Notes: generated by a model from the sequence alone, not told the origin. A DNA stretch of 64,000 bases from Sedimentibacter sp. zth1 (GCF_017352195.1 NZ_CP071445.1:992001-1056000); one strand, 5' to 3'. Positions 25,134 through 34,115 are shown, counted from the stretch's first letter. Numbers and translations: made by a program.

Positions 25134-26810
25134 TTATTTGTTGCTTTCTTCTATTAATTCTTTTGCATTGTTCAATGATTTAACAGTTATATTCATTCCA
25201 CTCAATAGTCTTGCTACCTCATTAATCTTTTCATCATTATGTAATTTTTTGATATGGCTAACTGTTTTATCTAATACATTATTTTTTTCTATCATAAAGT
25301 GAGTTTCAGAGATTGATGCAATTTGTGGTGAATGTGTTATGCAAATAACCTGTGTATTTTTTGAAATAAACTTCATCTTATTACCTGCCATTTGTGCAGT
25401 TTTTCCACTAATACCCGTATCAATTTCATCAAATATTAAGGTTGATTTATATAAATTATCACTACCTAATTTTTTAAAAGCTAACATAATTCTTGAAGCT
25501 TCTCCTCCAGATACTATTTTTTGTATAGAATTGAAATTACTTCCTGAATTAGTACACATCAAAAATTCAATATCGTCAACTCCATTTATGGAAAAATCAC
25601 TTTTTGTAATAATATTAACTTTAAATTTTGCATTTTTCATATTCAAATCATCTAGCTCTTTAACAATATTTTTCTCTATATATTCAGCTATTTTTTGCCT
25701 AGCTTTTGTAATTATACTCGCTTTTTCTGCTAGCTTAGATTTTATAATTTCTAATTCTTTATTAAGTTTCGATAATTTATTATCTGCTTCTAAAAGTATT
25801 GTATACTCTTTTTTTAACTCATCTTTATATTCAAAAATTTTAATTATACTAAATCCGTATTTTCTTTTCAATCTATTTATTAATGAAATTCTTTTATCTA
25901 TTTCATCTAATTTTTCTTCATCAATGTCTAATGATTCTGAATAATTTATTATATTAAAAGTCAAATCTTGCAGCTCATCTATAATAATATCTAATTTTTG
26001 CAAATACTCATTTATATGATCATCAAAATTGCTAATTTTAGTCAGCAAACTATATGAATGATTAATTATATTGATAGCCGAAGAATCATTTTGTGTTAAA
26101 TTTCCCTCTATTTCATATAAGTTAGTTTTAATTTCTTTGATATTAGATATTTTTTTTAATTCCCTAATTAAATTATCTTCTTCATCCTCTTTGAGTATGG
26201 CTTCTTCTATTTCATTGATTTCGTATGTATATTGCTCTATCTTACTATCTTTATTAATAAGCTTATCTTCTATTTCCCGTACTTTCAACAATTTATGCCT
26301 ATATTCTTTATACAAACTTTCATATTCACTTAATTCATTGGCTAATTCACCAGATGCAAGATTATCTAAAAGTACTATATGGTTTTCTTTTTTATAAATA
26401 TATTGTTGCTCAAATTGTCCATATATATCTAAAAGGAATACACCAAGCTCTTTTAAAATACTTATTGAAACAATATTATTATTGATTTTATTTATACTTT
26501 TCCCACTATTCAATATTTCTCTAGATATTATCAAATAGTCATCTTCTTCAATTAATATATTATTCTGGTTTAAATAATCAAGAACATTTAAATTGTCTGT
26601 AATATCAAATGCAGCACTAATATATGCTTTTTTGTTTCCATTTCTAATAAGCTCTTTACTAGCACGATACCCAATAAGCAAAAATAATGCATCTATTAAT
26701 ATAGATTTACCCGCACCAGTTTCACCTGTTATAACATTAAAACCATTATCAAAACTAATTGATATATCTTCAAAAACAGCTAAATTTTTTATATTTAAAT
26801 TCAACAACAT
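25134..26810 (-). CDS. recN: DNA repair protein RecN
   Basis: A 558-aa SMC-like ATPase for double-strand break repair. The Walker A is ITGETGAGKSIL near residue 33. A long coiled-coil region (about 160-360) follows. The ABC signature is VSGGEASRIMLAFKKL and Walker B is STLIFDEIDTGISGKTA. It is 15 bp downstream of argR, the conserved argR-recN-spoIVB order. Length is typical. Nothing odd was seen. Confidence 0.96.
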   Translation of the reverse strand: MLLNLNIKNLAVFEDISISFDNGFNVITGETGAGKSILIDALFLLIGYRASKELIRNGNKKAYISAAFDITDNLNVLDYLNQNNILIEEDDYLIISREILNSGKSINKINNNIVSISILKELGVFLLDIYGQFEQQYIYKKENHIVLLDNLASGELANELSEYESLYKEYRHKLLKVREIEDKLINKDSKIEQYTYEINEIEEAILKEDEEDNLIRELKKISNIKEIKTNLYEIEGNLTQNDSSAINIINHSYSLLTKISNFDDHINEYLQKLDIIIDELQDLTFNIINYSESLDIDEEKLDEIDKRISLINRLKRKYGFSIIKIFEYKDELKKEYTILLEADNKLSKLNKELEIIKSKLAEKASIITKARQKIAEYIEKNIVKELDDLNMKNAKFKVNIITKSDFSINGVDDIEFLMCTNSGSNFNSIQKIVSGGEASRIMLAFKKLGSDNLYKSTLIFDEIDTGISGKTAQMAGNKMKFISKNTQVICITHSPQIASISETHFMIEKNNVLDKTVSHIKKLHNDEKINEVARLLSGMNITVKSLNNAKELIEESNK

Positions 26811-26825
26811 ATTATCACCTTGCTA

Positions 26826-27278
26826 TTATCTTATAATTCTTCTAAATTCATCCAAAATTTCATCTACTGCTTCAAGATTCTTGATAGCAACAAAAAGAGT
26901 GTCATCTCCAGCTAATGAACCTGCTATATTTTCTAAACACATATTGTCTATAGCTGAAGCACATATTTGTGCAGCACCAGGTATAGTTTTTATCACTACA
27001 ATATTCATTGCACTATCTATAGAAACAACTGAATTTTCAAATATTTTATTTAATCTATCTGTTATTCCCTCTTGACTTTGTCCAATTGTTGTATATTTAT
27101 GTTTTCCACTCTTAGACATTGTTTTTACTAATCTAAGTTCTTTAATATCTCTAGAAATAGTGGCTTGTGTTACATCTATATCCATATTTTTTAAGCCTTC
27201 TGCTAACTCTTCCTGTGTTTCTATTTCCATTTTTGAAATTAATTCTAATATTTTTGATTGTCTTGTATACTTTTTCAT
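26826..27278 (-). CDS. argR: Arginine repressor
   Basis: A 150-aa ArgR/AhrC. The N-terminal winged helix contains VTQATISRDIKELRLVK, the family DNA-recognition segment. The C-terminal domain has GAAQICASAID and GSLAGDDTLFVA for hexamer formation and arginine binding. It controls arginine synthesis and catabolism. It follows a gene-free 330-bp leader, unusual since argR normally closely follows other genes here. No ARG box with a full match could be found in the leader. Confidence 0.97.
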   Translation of the reverse strand: MKKYTRQSKILELISKMEIETQEELAEGLKNMDIDVTQATISRDIKELRLVKTMSKSGKHKYTTIGQSQEGITDRLNKIFENSVVSIDSAMNIVVIKTIPGAAQICASAIDNMCLENIAGSLAGDDTLFVAIKNLEAVDEILDEFRRIIR

Positions 27279-27319
27279 TTTTTCTCCTTAGCGTCAATAC
27301 ATATAGTTTTTTAGTATAT

Positions 27320-27340
27320 AAATTATTTTGAAAATAATTT
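27320..27340. repeat. 10-bp inverted repeat upstream of argR
   Basis: AAATTATTTT and AAAATAATTT flank a single G, a perfect dyad about 45 bp before the argR start. It only loosely resembles an ARG box (TGAAT-N4-ATTCA). It could be an autoregulatory site or chance in AT-rich DNA. Confidence 0.4.
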
Positions 27341-27561
27341 TAAATTTTTAATTCATACTCTACAACTTGTCTCACTTTTTCATTCTTTAAATCTTTAAAA
27401 TGCTAAATACCCATTTTATTAATATATATCAAATATCGATGATTTTTACACCAACGAACAATCTATTTAAAGTCTTAGTACATATTTATGCAACATCCAT
27501 TTTATGTCTATTACGCTTTTTCGACTATTATCAGTATAAAGTGATATATATCCATATATAT

Positions 27562-27590
27562 ATACTAGCATAAATATAAATAAATATCAA
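27562..27590 (-). promoter_or_regulatory. Candidate extended -10 promoter ahead of the argR leader
   Basis: On the minus strand TTGATA (27585-27590), 17 bp, TAGTAT (27562-27567), preceded by TGC as an extended -10. It would start transcription about 275 nt before argR, giving a long leader or a small RNA. Confidence 0.45.
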
Positions 27591-27607
27591 ATAAAAATTA
27601 AAATATT

Positions 27608-27820
27608 TTATATTATTTCATTATTATTTATAATATTTATTTGTTTTTTTGTTTGTTCTAATTTATTTATACAATAATTGTATGCATTGATACCTTTTTC
27701 ATAATTTTGTATTAAATTATCTAATTTTACTGAACTACCTTTTTCTAAATTTTGAACAGTACTTTTTAGAACATCCATTGCTTGCTCAAAACTTTCATAA
27801 TTTTCACTTTTATCTACCAT
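27608..27820 (-). CDS. xseB: Exodeoxyribonuclease VII small subunit
   Basis: A 70-aa XseB with the usual signature SFEQAMDVLKSTVQNLEKGSSVKLDNLIQNYEKGINAYNYC. Several XseB copies bind one XseA to make exonuclease VII, which degrades single-stranded DNA. The start is 2 bp after the xseA stop. The N-rich tail is short and unstructured. It is the last gene before the 330-bp gap. Confidence 0.95.
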   Translation of the reverse strand: MVDKSENYESFEQAMDVLKSTVQNLEKGSSVKLDNLIQNYEKGINAYNYCINKLEQTKKQINIINNNEII

Positions 27821-27821
27821 A

Positions 27822-29006
27822 CTATACCTCTTTTATATCAATGATTTTAGCTTCAATACTAAATTTATCAAATAGAATATTTATACTTTGATTATTTTCA
27901 ACCATTGTCTTATCATTTATCAAATTATTTTGATTATCAAATACTAATGAATATCCATTATTCAACTGTGTTCTATAATCATAGCTGATAAGTTTTTCAT
28001 ACTTTAGCCTTAACTCATTATTTCTGTTGTTAAACTCTATTCTCATATTAGTTTCTAAAATATTTTTTAACATATCACACTCATTGATTAATCTATTAAT
28101 ACAATTATCTGGATTATAACTTCTTAGCATAAATTTATATGTATTTATGCTAGCTTCAAATTGTTTCAATTCATTATTAGTTTTATCAACTAATTGTCTA
28201 TATAGTGCTTCTAATTGTATACCTATATTTTTATAGCCACGTATAACAAATTCTGCTGCGGCTGTTGGCGTATGGCAGTGTACATCTGCAACATAATCTG
28301 CAAGTGTAACATCTGTATCATGCCCAATTCCTGTAACAATAGGTATTTTAGACATATATATTTTTTCAGCTATACTCACTTCATTGAATACATTTAAATC
28401 TTTAAAGCTTCCTCCACCTCTTGATAACAATATAACATCAACATTTTTTTCATTATTAAAATACGAAATACCTTCAACTATTGTTCGTTTTGCTGCATCT
28501 CCCTGTACAAGTGAATTGTATATTGATACGTCAAATCCACCATTTACAGCATTAAATGTTCTCAAAATATCTTGAAGTGCAGCACCACTTTTGGATGTAA
28601 TTACACCAATTTTTGATGGCAATAATGGAATTTCCTTGTTTTTTTCAAATAATCCTTGTTTTTCTAATCTTTTCTTTAATATCTCTAATTCTTTGAAAAT
28701 ATTACCAAGTCCAATTTTTTCTATATTCTTTACAACTATTTGATATGTTCCCTTAGCTTCATATACAGTTAATTCACCATTTACTATAACCTTATCACCA
28801 TCTATAACTGTTCTATCTTGGTAAAAGCAAACACAACTTACACTTGACTCAGAATCACTAAGTGTAAAATAGGTATATCCAGTTTTGCTAATTCGAATGT
28901 TTGATATTTCACCTTCAATATAAAGATTGTAAAAAATACTGTTACTTTTTATAATCTTTTTTACATATTGATTCAATAATGAGACTTTAATTGGTTTTAT
29001 CTTCAT
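27822..29006 (-). CDS. xseA: Exodeoxyribonuclease VII large subunit
   Basis: A 394-aa XseA. The N-terminal OB-fold (about 15-100, with YFTLSDSESSVSCVCF) is followed by the nuclease domain with GVITSKSGAALQDIL, RGGGSFKDLNVFNE and TGIGHDTDVTLADYVADVHCHTPTAAAE. A coiled-coil C-terminal part binds XseB. The start overlaps the end of the TsaD-like gene by 20 bp with GGTGG four bases upstream. Length 394 is slightly short but within family range. Confidence 0.96.
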   Translation of the reverse strand: MKIKPIKVSLLNQYVKKIIKSNSIFYNLYIEGEISNIRISKTGYTYFTLSDSESSVSCVCFYQDRTVIDGDKVIVNGELTVYEAKGTYQIVVKNIEKIGLGNIFKELEILKKRLEKQGLFEKNKEIPLLPSKIGVITSKSGAALQDILRTFNAVNGGFDVSIYNSLVQGDAAKRTIVEGISYFNNEKNVDVILLSRGGGSFKDLNVFNEVSIAEKIYMSKIPIVTGIGHDTDVTLADYVADVHCHTPTAAAEFVIRGYKNIGIQLEALYRQLVDKTNNELKQFEASINTYKFMLRSYNPDNCINRLINECDMLKNILETNMRIEFNNRNNELRLKYEKLISYDYRTQLNNGYSLVFDNQNNLINDKTMVENNQSINILFDKFSIEAKIIDIKEV

Positions 29007-29970
29007 TGTACCACCTATCTATCAACGGTAACATTGCATTACCTAAAGAGTTATCTGCGGACAACTCGCTTTTCGGAAATATAATATCATAACTATTTTT
29101 AAACTCGTCAATTAATAATTTTCGTATATACATATTAGCTGAAACTCCACCTGAAATAATTATTCTATCAACATTGATATCATTTAATATGTTTCTTAAA
29201 ATACTCACAATACATTCGCCAATATAATTAAATAAGGAATATATTATTATTTCCTTACTATATTTATTTTCATCTATAAACTTCTTATAATAATTTTCCA
29301 CACCGGATAAGTTTATATATTTTTCACCTGAGATTTTAGGCTTAATAATTTTTATACCATCTACATCAGTATTATTATCTAATAAAAAATTTTGCATTGA
29401 TTGACCACTTGGAAATTTAAAATTCAAATATACTCCAATTCTATCAATTAGCTGTCCAAAGGTTATATCTTTTGAGCCACCAACTATCTCTGTAGTAAAT
29501 CCTCTATTTGATTTTCTTGAAATTAAAAACTCCGATGTTCCACCAGATATGTGAATAGCTATAATATCTTTATTAGAATAATTATAGCTTTTATACGTAT
29601 CTAAAATTGCAGCAGAAATATGATTTTCCTGATGAGAATATTGAATATATTCCGCATCAACTGATTTAGCTATTGTTTTAGCAAAATTCTTTCCAACAAC
29701 AAAAACAGGCATATATGAGTCTTTCGTAGTTCTTGGAAACGCACTCACAGATATTATGCCTATTTCATTAAAATCTATATTTATTTTATTTATTAAGTTA
29801 GGTAAGTTATTTAAATGCATAAATACCGCTGTTTCTTGTCTAAGACCCTTTTGTCCATCAAGAACTTCTAAATTCTTTTTTAGATTGCATATCACATTGC
29901 CATTATAATCAACTAATGCAATTGATGTAGTGTAAGCACTAGTATCAATACCTAACACATATTTTTTCAT
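28987..29970 (-). CDS. TsaD/Kae1-family ASKHA protein (second TsaD-like paralogue type)
   Basis: A 327-aa member of the TsaD/Kae1/Qri7 superfamily. It has the N-terminal phosphate-1 loop VLGIDTSAYTTSIALVD, an HQENH metal-binding motif at H113-H117 (TsaD has HHxxAH), and the adenosine loop ISGGTSEFLISR with a late IISGGVSANMYIR. True TsaD makes t6A in tRNA with TsaB and TsaE. This protein sits in the nusB-xseA interval where many clostridia have a TsaD-like M22 homologue of unknown role. TsaB and TsaE are not nearby. It is a paralogue candidate; it could be the only TsaD, which cannot be excluded from this window. Confidence 0.75.
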   Translation of the reverse strand: MKKYVLGIDTSAYTTSIALVDYNGNVICNLKKNLEVLDGQKGLRQETAVFMHLNNLPNLINKINIDFNEIGIISVSAFPRTTKDSYMPVFVVGKNFAKTIAKSVDAEYIQYSHQENHISAAILDTYKSYNYSNKDIIAIHISGGTSEFLISRKSNRGFTTEIVGGSKDITFGQLIDRIGVYLNFKFPSGQSMQNFLLDNNTDVDGIKIIKPKISGEKYINLSGVENYYKKFIDENKYSKEIIIYSLFNYIGECIVSILRNILNDINVDRIIISGGVSANMYIRKLLIDEFKNSYDIIFPKSELSADNSLGNAMLPLIDRWYNEDKTN

Positions 29971-30416
29971 TGCATCAAGCCTCTATATACTGAACCTAAT
30001 ACTCCATTAATAAATTTATGTGATTCGTCTATAGAATATTTCTTGCTTAATTCAACTGCTTCATTAATTGATACGCTCTCTGGTATAAGTGGATTGTATA
30101 CGATTTCTGCTACTGCAACTCTTAATATTGCAAGATCCACCTTTGCTATTCTATTCAATTTCCAGCCCTTAGAATTATCTGCTATTATTGAATCTATATT
30201 TTCTAAATTATTTATAATATCACTTACTGTTTTATTTAAATACTCCATATCAATTTGTCTACTATTAAATGACTTAAATTCTAAATCATCATCATCTAAT
30301 TCTATGTTTCCACAATGTTCAATATAGTCTTCACATATTTGCATATCATATGAATTCCTAATATCCATTGTATAAAGTACTTTTACAGCTTCTTCTCTTG
30401 TTAATTTTCTGTTCAT
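29967..30416 (-). CDS. nusB: Transcription antitermination factor NusB
   Basis: A 149-aa NusB, an all-helical RNA-binding factor that acts with NusE (S10) on rRNA operon boxA. It begins RKLTREEAVKVLYTMD; the family C-terminal motif reads PESVSINEAVELSKKYSIDESHKFINGVLGSVYR. An acidic loop (ELDDDDLEFK) is longer than usual. It overlaps the TsaD-like gene by 4 bp. A GGAGG precedes the ATG. Confidence 0.95.
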   Translation of the reverse strand: MNRKLTREEAVKVLYTMDIRNSYDMQICEDYIEHCGNIELDDDDLEFKSFNSRQIDMEYLNKTVSDIINNLENIDSIIADNSKGWKLNRIAKVDLAILRVAVAEIVYNPLIPESVSINEAVELSKKYSIDESHKFINGVLGSVYRGLMQ

Positions 30417-30454
30417 ATTGCCTCCGAGAAAAAATTTAACAATAATTTCTCATC

Positions 30455-30847
30455 TTATTTTTCTATTTTTTCTGTTTTCTCTATTTTTTCTGTTTTTTCA
30501 GTTATAATATTTTGAACATGAATGTTTACTACTGTTACATTCAAATCAGTCATTGTTTCAATTTCTTTTTTAACATTCTTTTGAATCTCTGCTGCTACTT
30601 TATTAATTTTACATCCATAAGTAACAATTATAAAAATATCTAAAACTACGTTATTTTCATTAATTTCTACTTTTACACCTTTAGAGTAATTATTTTTAGT
30701 AAATAAGTTAGAAAAACCTTCTACTATTCCAGTATGCATACTATGTACTCCGTCTACCTCCATAGTCGCAATTCCAGCTATTATTGTAACAACGTCATCT
30801 GATATTTTTACTATTCCATTTTCTAAAATTTCTTTATTTTCGGACAT
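30455..30847 (-). CDS. Asp23/Gls24 family envelope-stress protein
   Basis: A 130-aa Asp23 family protein (YqhY/AmaP-associated type) with the core GIVKISDDVVTIIAGIATMEVDGVHSM and the second half ending in VTVVNIHVQNI. Members are linked to envelope or fatty-acid homeostasis in Firmicutes. The C-terminus is an EKT/EKI repeat (TEKTEKIEKTEKIEK) made from six-base units, possibly variable in length. It sits between spoIIIAH and nusB, as yqhY does in Bacillus. Confidence 0.9.
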   Translation of the reverse strand: MSENKEILENGIVKISDDVVTIIAGIATMEVDGVHSMHTGIVEGFSNLFTKNNYSKGVKVEINENNVVLDIFIIVTYGCKINKVAAEIQKNVKKEIETMTDLNVTVVNIHVQNIITEKTEKIEKTEKIEK

Positions 30848-30895
30848 ATTAGCACCTCCTTTTATGATTATAGCAGAGAGTTTGTAATTTTACAA

Positions 30896-31498
30896 TTAAT
30901 TATTATCATATTTTACAATTTTAATTTGTGTTGGTGCGAATTCTGTCTCACTCATTACTACATTAAGTATTTTAGTAGCATCTGCCTTCTCAATGTCCTT
31001 ATTGGTTATAACTTTTACTGATTTATTTGTTACAACAACTACAACATTATTATATCCTTTTGATTTTAACATTATTTCTATATTGCTTTCCATTTGTATT
31101 TGACCATTTTTTACTATCAATAATTCTTCAAATTTTTTAATTGTTTCTGCTGATAATAAATTATTGGATATATTTTTTTCAAGTTGGTCAACTATTTCAA
31201 GATTATTTTTAGATTTACTAATTTTAAAATTTTCGAAGCTAATATCAACCTCATCAGTTGAGCTAACAGCTGCAATTTCAGTACCCATTTTTGATGTATC
31301 ATCAGATGTTAGGTCTGATGTATCACTTACGTCATTGAAATCTGATACAAATTCTGCCTGCTTTTGTTCAAGTGCTTTTTCATCAAATGTAGGTTCTTCA
31401 TAAGCTTCCTTATTTGATAATACTATATTTATATATCCAATAATAAATATTAATACTAGTGAAGTTAAAAATACAAATGTCTCTTTTTTGAATTTCAT
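30896..31498 (-). CDS. spoIIIAH: Stage III sporulation protein AH
   Basis: A 200-aa mother-cell membrane protein with one N-terminal membrane helix (about 7-27). The acidic, Ser/Asp/Thr-rich middle (about 50-80) is followed by a C-terminal ring-building domain of the YscJ/FliF type. It binds forespore SpoIIQ to form the feeding-tube channel. The C-terminal domain includes LLKSKGYNNVVVVVTNKSVKVIT. It is last of the spoIIIA genes, 1 bp from spoIIIAG. In Bacillus accBC follow; here asp23 and nusB do. Confidence 0.92.
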   Translation of the reverse strand: MKFKKETFVFLTSLVLIFIIGYINIVLSNKEAYEEPTFDEKALEQKQAEFVSDFNDVSDTSDLTSDDTSKMGTEIAAVSSTDEVDISFENFKISKSKNNLEIVDQLEKNISNNLLSAETIKKFEELLIVKNGQIQMESNIEIMLKSKGYNNVVVVVTNKSVKVITNKDIEKADATKILNVVMSETEFAPTQIKIVKYDNN

Positions 31499-32092
31499 TT
31501 AATTTCCTCCCTTTTTATTACTAACTATGATTTCTATATTGTTTAGTTCAACATCTAGCAACACTTTTACAGAATTCATTAAAATATTATATATATTATC
31601 ATCTCCTGAATAATTGACTACAATAAGAACTCCAGTTATTTCAGGATATTCATAATACTTTTCTAATGCTTCATCATCACTATCTAATTTCACTTGCTTT
31701 TGAGTATTGTTTCTATTCATCTCATTTTTTGTGCCATTAGAATTAGTGTCGGTATTTGTCTCAACATTTATTGTCTCATCATAAATTGGTTCTAGCATAC
31801 AAGAACGCTTTGTATAAACCATTGCCTTTACCGTATTTATCCCTTCAATTTCTAGAATTATATCTTCTAACTTGCTCTCCAAGGTTTGTGTATAATTGTC
31901 ATACTCACCTTTATTATTAGCTTTGCTATCGCTTTCACTATCAGTTTTTATACTAGAAATATTTGGTGTTTTAAATGTATCAATCTTTAAAACAATCAAC
32001 AAAATTATTAAAACAACAAATAAGCTGAATGTATAAAATAGTTTCTTGTTTGTTTTTAATATGTTTAAAAATTCTCCACATTTTTTAAACAT
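31499..32092 (-). CDS. spoIIIAG: Stage III sporulation protein AG
   Basis: A 197-aa protein with one membrane segment (FYTFSLFVVLIILLIVLKI) and an extracytoplasmic ring-building domain ending YPEITGVLIVVNYSGDDNIYNILMNSVKVLLDVELNNIEI. It forms the large ring of the SpoIIIA-SpoIIQ channel in the intermembrane space. I took the ATG at 32092, after GGGGGTAGGAAT; the frame is open to 32161, but that start lies inside spoIIIAF. Low-complexity Asn/Thr stretch in the middle. Order and size fit the operon. Confidence 0.9.
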   Translation of the reverse strand: MFKKCGEFLNILKTNKKLFYTFSLFVVLIILLIVLKIDTFKTPNISSIKTDSESDSKANNKGEYDNYTQTLESKLEDIILEIEGINTVKAMVYTKRSCMLEPIYDETINVETNTDTNSNGTKNEMNRNNTQKQVKLDSDDEALEKYYEYPEITGVLIVVNYSGDDNIYNILMNSVKVLLDVELNNIEIIVSNKKGGN

Positions 32093-32111
32093 ATTCCTAC
32101 CCCCTATTTTT

Positions 32112-32561
32112 CTAAAATGTGATTTTAACATTTTCACTATTAATGTTAAAAATTTTCGCAATATTTAATTTAAGATATTCTTCTTCATTGACACTCAATG
32201 ATTTGTTTAAATAAACATTCACAGTTAATTGCATATCAACCGTAAAATCAACCTTTATATTTTGTATAACCTCCCTTCCGTTATATAAATCATTATTTAT
32301 AAGCTCAATGAATTTTTCATTAGATTCATTAAGATTAAATTCTCTTGTGTACTGTGACGCTTCATCACTTAACACATTAATATTTATAATATCATCTAAA
32401 GATACTGCACCTTTTAAAACTATGCTATTTAATATGTATATAAATAGAAACAGTTTTATGACAAGTTTACAGTATTTTTGTGTTTTTCCTTCCGGAAAAA
32501 TAATCATTATTAAATTAAAAAACAGAACAAAAATCAAAATATTAATAATAGTTTCTTTCAT
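32112..32561 (-). CDS. spoIIIAF: Stage III sporulation protein AF
   Basis: A 149-aa protein with two N-terminal membrane segments (about 4-23 and 31-46) and a C-terminal ring-building-like domain ending EEYLKLNIAKIFNINSENVKITF. It belongs to the SpoIIIA channel. The sequence is poorly conserved in the family. The call rests on topology and its place between spoIIIAE and spoIIIAG. Confidence 0.85.
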   Translation of the reverse strand: MKETIINILIFVLFFNLIMIIFPEGKTQKYCKLVIKLFLFIYILNSIVLKGAVSLDDIININVLSDEASQYTREFNLNESNEKFIELINNDLYNGREVIQNIKVDFTVDMQLTVNVYLNKSLSVNEEEYLKLNIAKIFNINSENVKITF

Positions 32562-32566
32562 ATTTT

Positions 32567-33721
32567 TTACCCAAAAATGTTATTTAAAAAATTTATTGTA
32601 ATTGAATAATATATTGTTATTATTATTATTGGTGTCATTAAACATACAAAATATATGTACATTATATCCGATAACTCCTGTAAAAGATTTGATATATTAG
32701 TATTAAACGGCTCTGATACAGCTGCAGTAGCTCTATACAAAATAAAAACTATAAATAGCTTTATAATAGAGCTTCCAAAAGTTGAATATATAAATAAAAT
32801 TATTATAAATCCTACTATATCCTTTATTAGTAGCAAGCTTTTTACAAATAAACCAAAAAAATTATTTACTGCATTTCCTATAACAGGTGCCGATGATGGT
32901 GATAATGATTTTATTGAGTTAATAAAAATATTATCTGTTTTATATAATATATATCCTTGTACCGAAAAATTTATTACAACAATAAAAATATATAATACAA
33001 AAATTGTTAAGGTGAACTTTTTTAAAAATTTATACAAAAGCTTAGCATTTACCAACTTACTAATATTATTTATGAGAACAATTACAATTAACACAATAGT
33101 CATAATATCAGTAAAATTGTAAACAAATCGTGTTGTTATACCAATTATATAGTTCGAATAGCTTTGGAAAAACTGAAGGAGTCCTATTTTCCCAAGTGTT
33201 ACCATTGAAGCTAAGAAAAATCCATTTACATTTCTAGTTATGTTGTCAAATTTTATGTATTCTTCCTTTAAAGTATCCTTAATAAAATTTATGTCTTTTG
33301 TTGCTAAGATAAAAACTATTAAAATTGAAAAAAACACAACAAGCTGTGATACACTATCTTTTCCAATATCTTCAGTGAAATAATTAATTATTGTTAAAAC
33401 AATACATACTATCAAAATATTAATTGTCGTTAACAAAACTTCTTTAAAGAATCCTACTTCTTTAGAAAACTGATACTTTAAATAGTCTAATATATTTATT
33501 TTCAAATCACCGTTAATAGTTAATTTAACTAAATCTTTAATATTTATGTTTTTTTCGTTAAAATAATCACTATTATCTTTTAAATAATTATCCAATTCAT
33601 TAGTATCTACATCATCTAACGCATCATTTAATATATCATTTGCACTTGCATACGCAATATTCACGTTAACACCAATTGTTAGACAAATTATAATTAAACC
33701 TAAGTATTTTAATATCTTCAT
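32567..33721 (-). CDS. spoIIIAE: Stage III sporulation protein AE
   Basis: A 384-aa polytopic membrane protein with a signal peptide (ending near NIAYASA) and about seven to eight membrane segments from residue 90 on. It is the largest membrane component of the SpoIIIA complex. Recognisable pieces include the conserved LSPSSAPVIGNAVNNFFGLFVKSLLLIKDIVG and the C-terminal PIIIITIYYSITINFLN. Follows spoIIIAD by 5 bp. Confidence 0.92.
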   Translation of the reverse strand: MKILKYLGLIIICLTIGVNVNIAYASANDILNDALDDVDTNELDNYLKDNSDYFNEKNINIKDLVKLTINGDLKINILDYLKYQFSKEVGFFKEVLLTTINILIVCIVLTIINYFTEDIGKDSVSQLVVFFSILIVFILATKDINFIKDTLKEEYIKFDNITRNVNGFFLASMVTLGKIGLLQFFQSYSNYIIGITTRFVYNFTDIMTIVLIVIVLINNISKLVNAKLLYKFLKKFTLTIFVLYIFIVVINFSVQGYILYKTDNIFINSIKSLSPSSAPVIGNAVNNFFGLFVKSLLLIKDIVGFIIILFIYSTFGSSIIKLFIVFILYRATAAVSEPFNTNISNLLQELSDIMYIYFVCLMTPIIIITIYYSITINFLNNIFG

Positions 33722-33725
33722 TTCA

Positions 33726-34115
33726 TCACCTGTTTACCAATATAATTACTTCATCTATAAATTGTATTATTACATTAAAGGAATATACTAAAATAATAAG
33801 CTTACCTGACATTTCTATTTTTTTTCCTATAGATTCATAATCAAGGTCCTTGCAAATTAGAGCAATAAAATCGCATATATATGCTATTGCAACTATTTTT
33901 ATGAGTATACTAAAATTTGCAATATTAATATTATAATTTAAAAATGTGTTTATTAAAGATTGAATTTGATCCTTTAGCTCATAAAATATTAATAGGATGG
34001 ATACAATTGCAAATAGTAAAGTAAAATACAATTTAAATTCTGGATTAATTTTCGATACAACTATACTTAATACCACGCAAATCAATGCAATAAAAATTAT
34101 CTTTGCTAATATCAT
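33726..34115 (-). CDS. spoIIIAD: Stage III sporulation protein AD
   Basis: A 129-aa protein with about four membrane segments, one of the two small SpoIIIAC/AD-type channel proteins. The stretch ILIKIVAIAYICDFIALICKDLDYESIGKKIEMSGKLIIL is the conserved AD core. It is between spoIIIAC and spoIIIAE. Ordinary in length. Confidence 0.92.
   Translation of the reverse strand: MILAKIIFIALICVVLSIVVSKINPEFKLYFTLLFAIVSILLIFYELKDQIQSLINTFLNYNINIANFSILIKIVAIAYICDFIALICKDLDYESIGKKIEMSGKLIILVYSFNVIIQFIDEVIILVNR

Larger units (their letters stand above)
27279..27607 (-). other. Gene-free 330-bp leader between xseB and argR
   Basis: No supported coding sequence. Open stretches are short and lack ribosome-binding sites. 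It holds a candidate promoter at its far end (27562-27590) and a 10-bp inverted repeat near argR (27320-27340). In Bacillus this interval carries ispA, dxs and tlyA-type genes, which are missing here. Confidence 0.6.

Noticed and set aside
25339-25944. A 201-codon open frame on the plus strand inside recN
   Set aside because: It is antisense to a fully conserved recN frame, is Ile/Ser/Phe-rich with no recognisable domain, and has no ribosome-binding site. It is an AT-rich shadow frame.
27541-27570. TATATA-rich imperfect palindrome after xseB as a terminator
   Set aside because: The pairing is only alternating A-T with no stable stem or clean U-tract.
27460-27575. A 34-codon open frame in the argR leader
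   Set aside because: It has no ribosome-binding site and low-complexity Tyr/Ile codons; most likely chance in AT-rich DNA.
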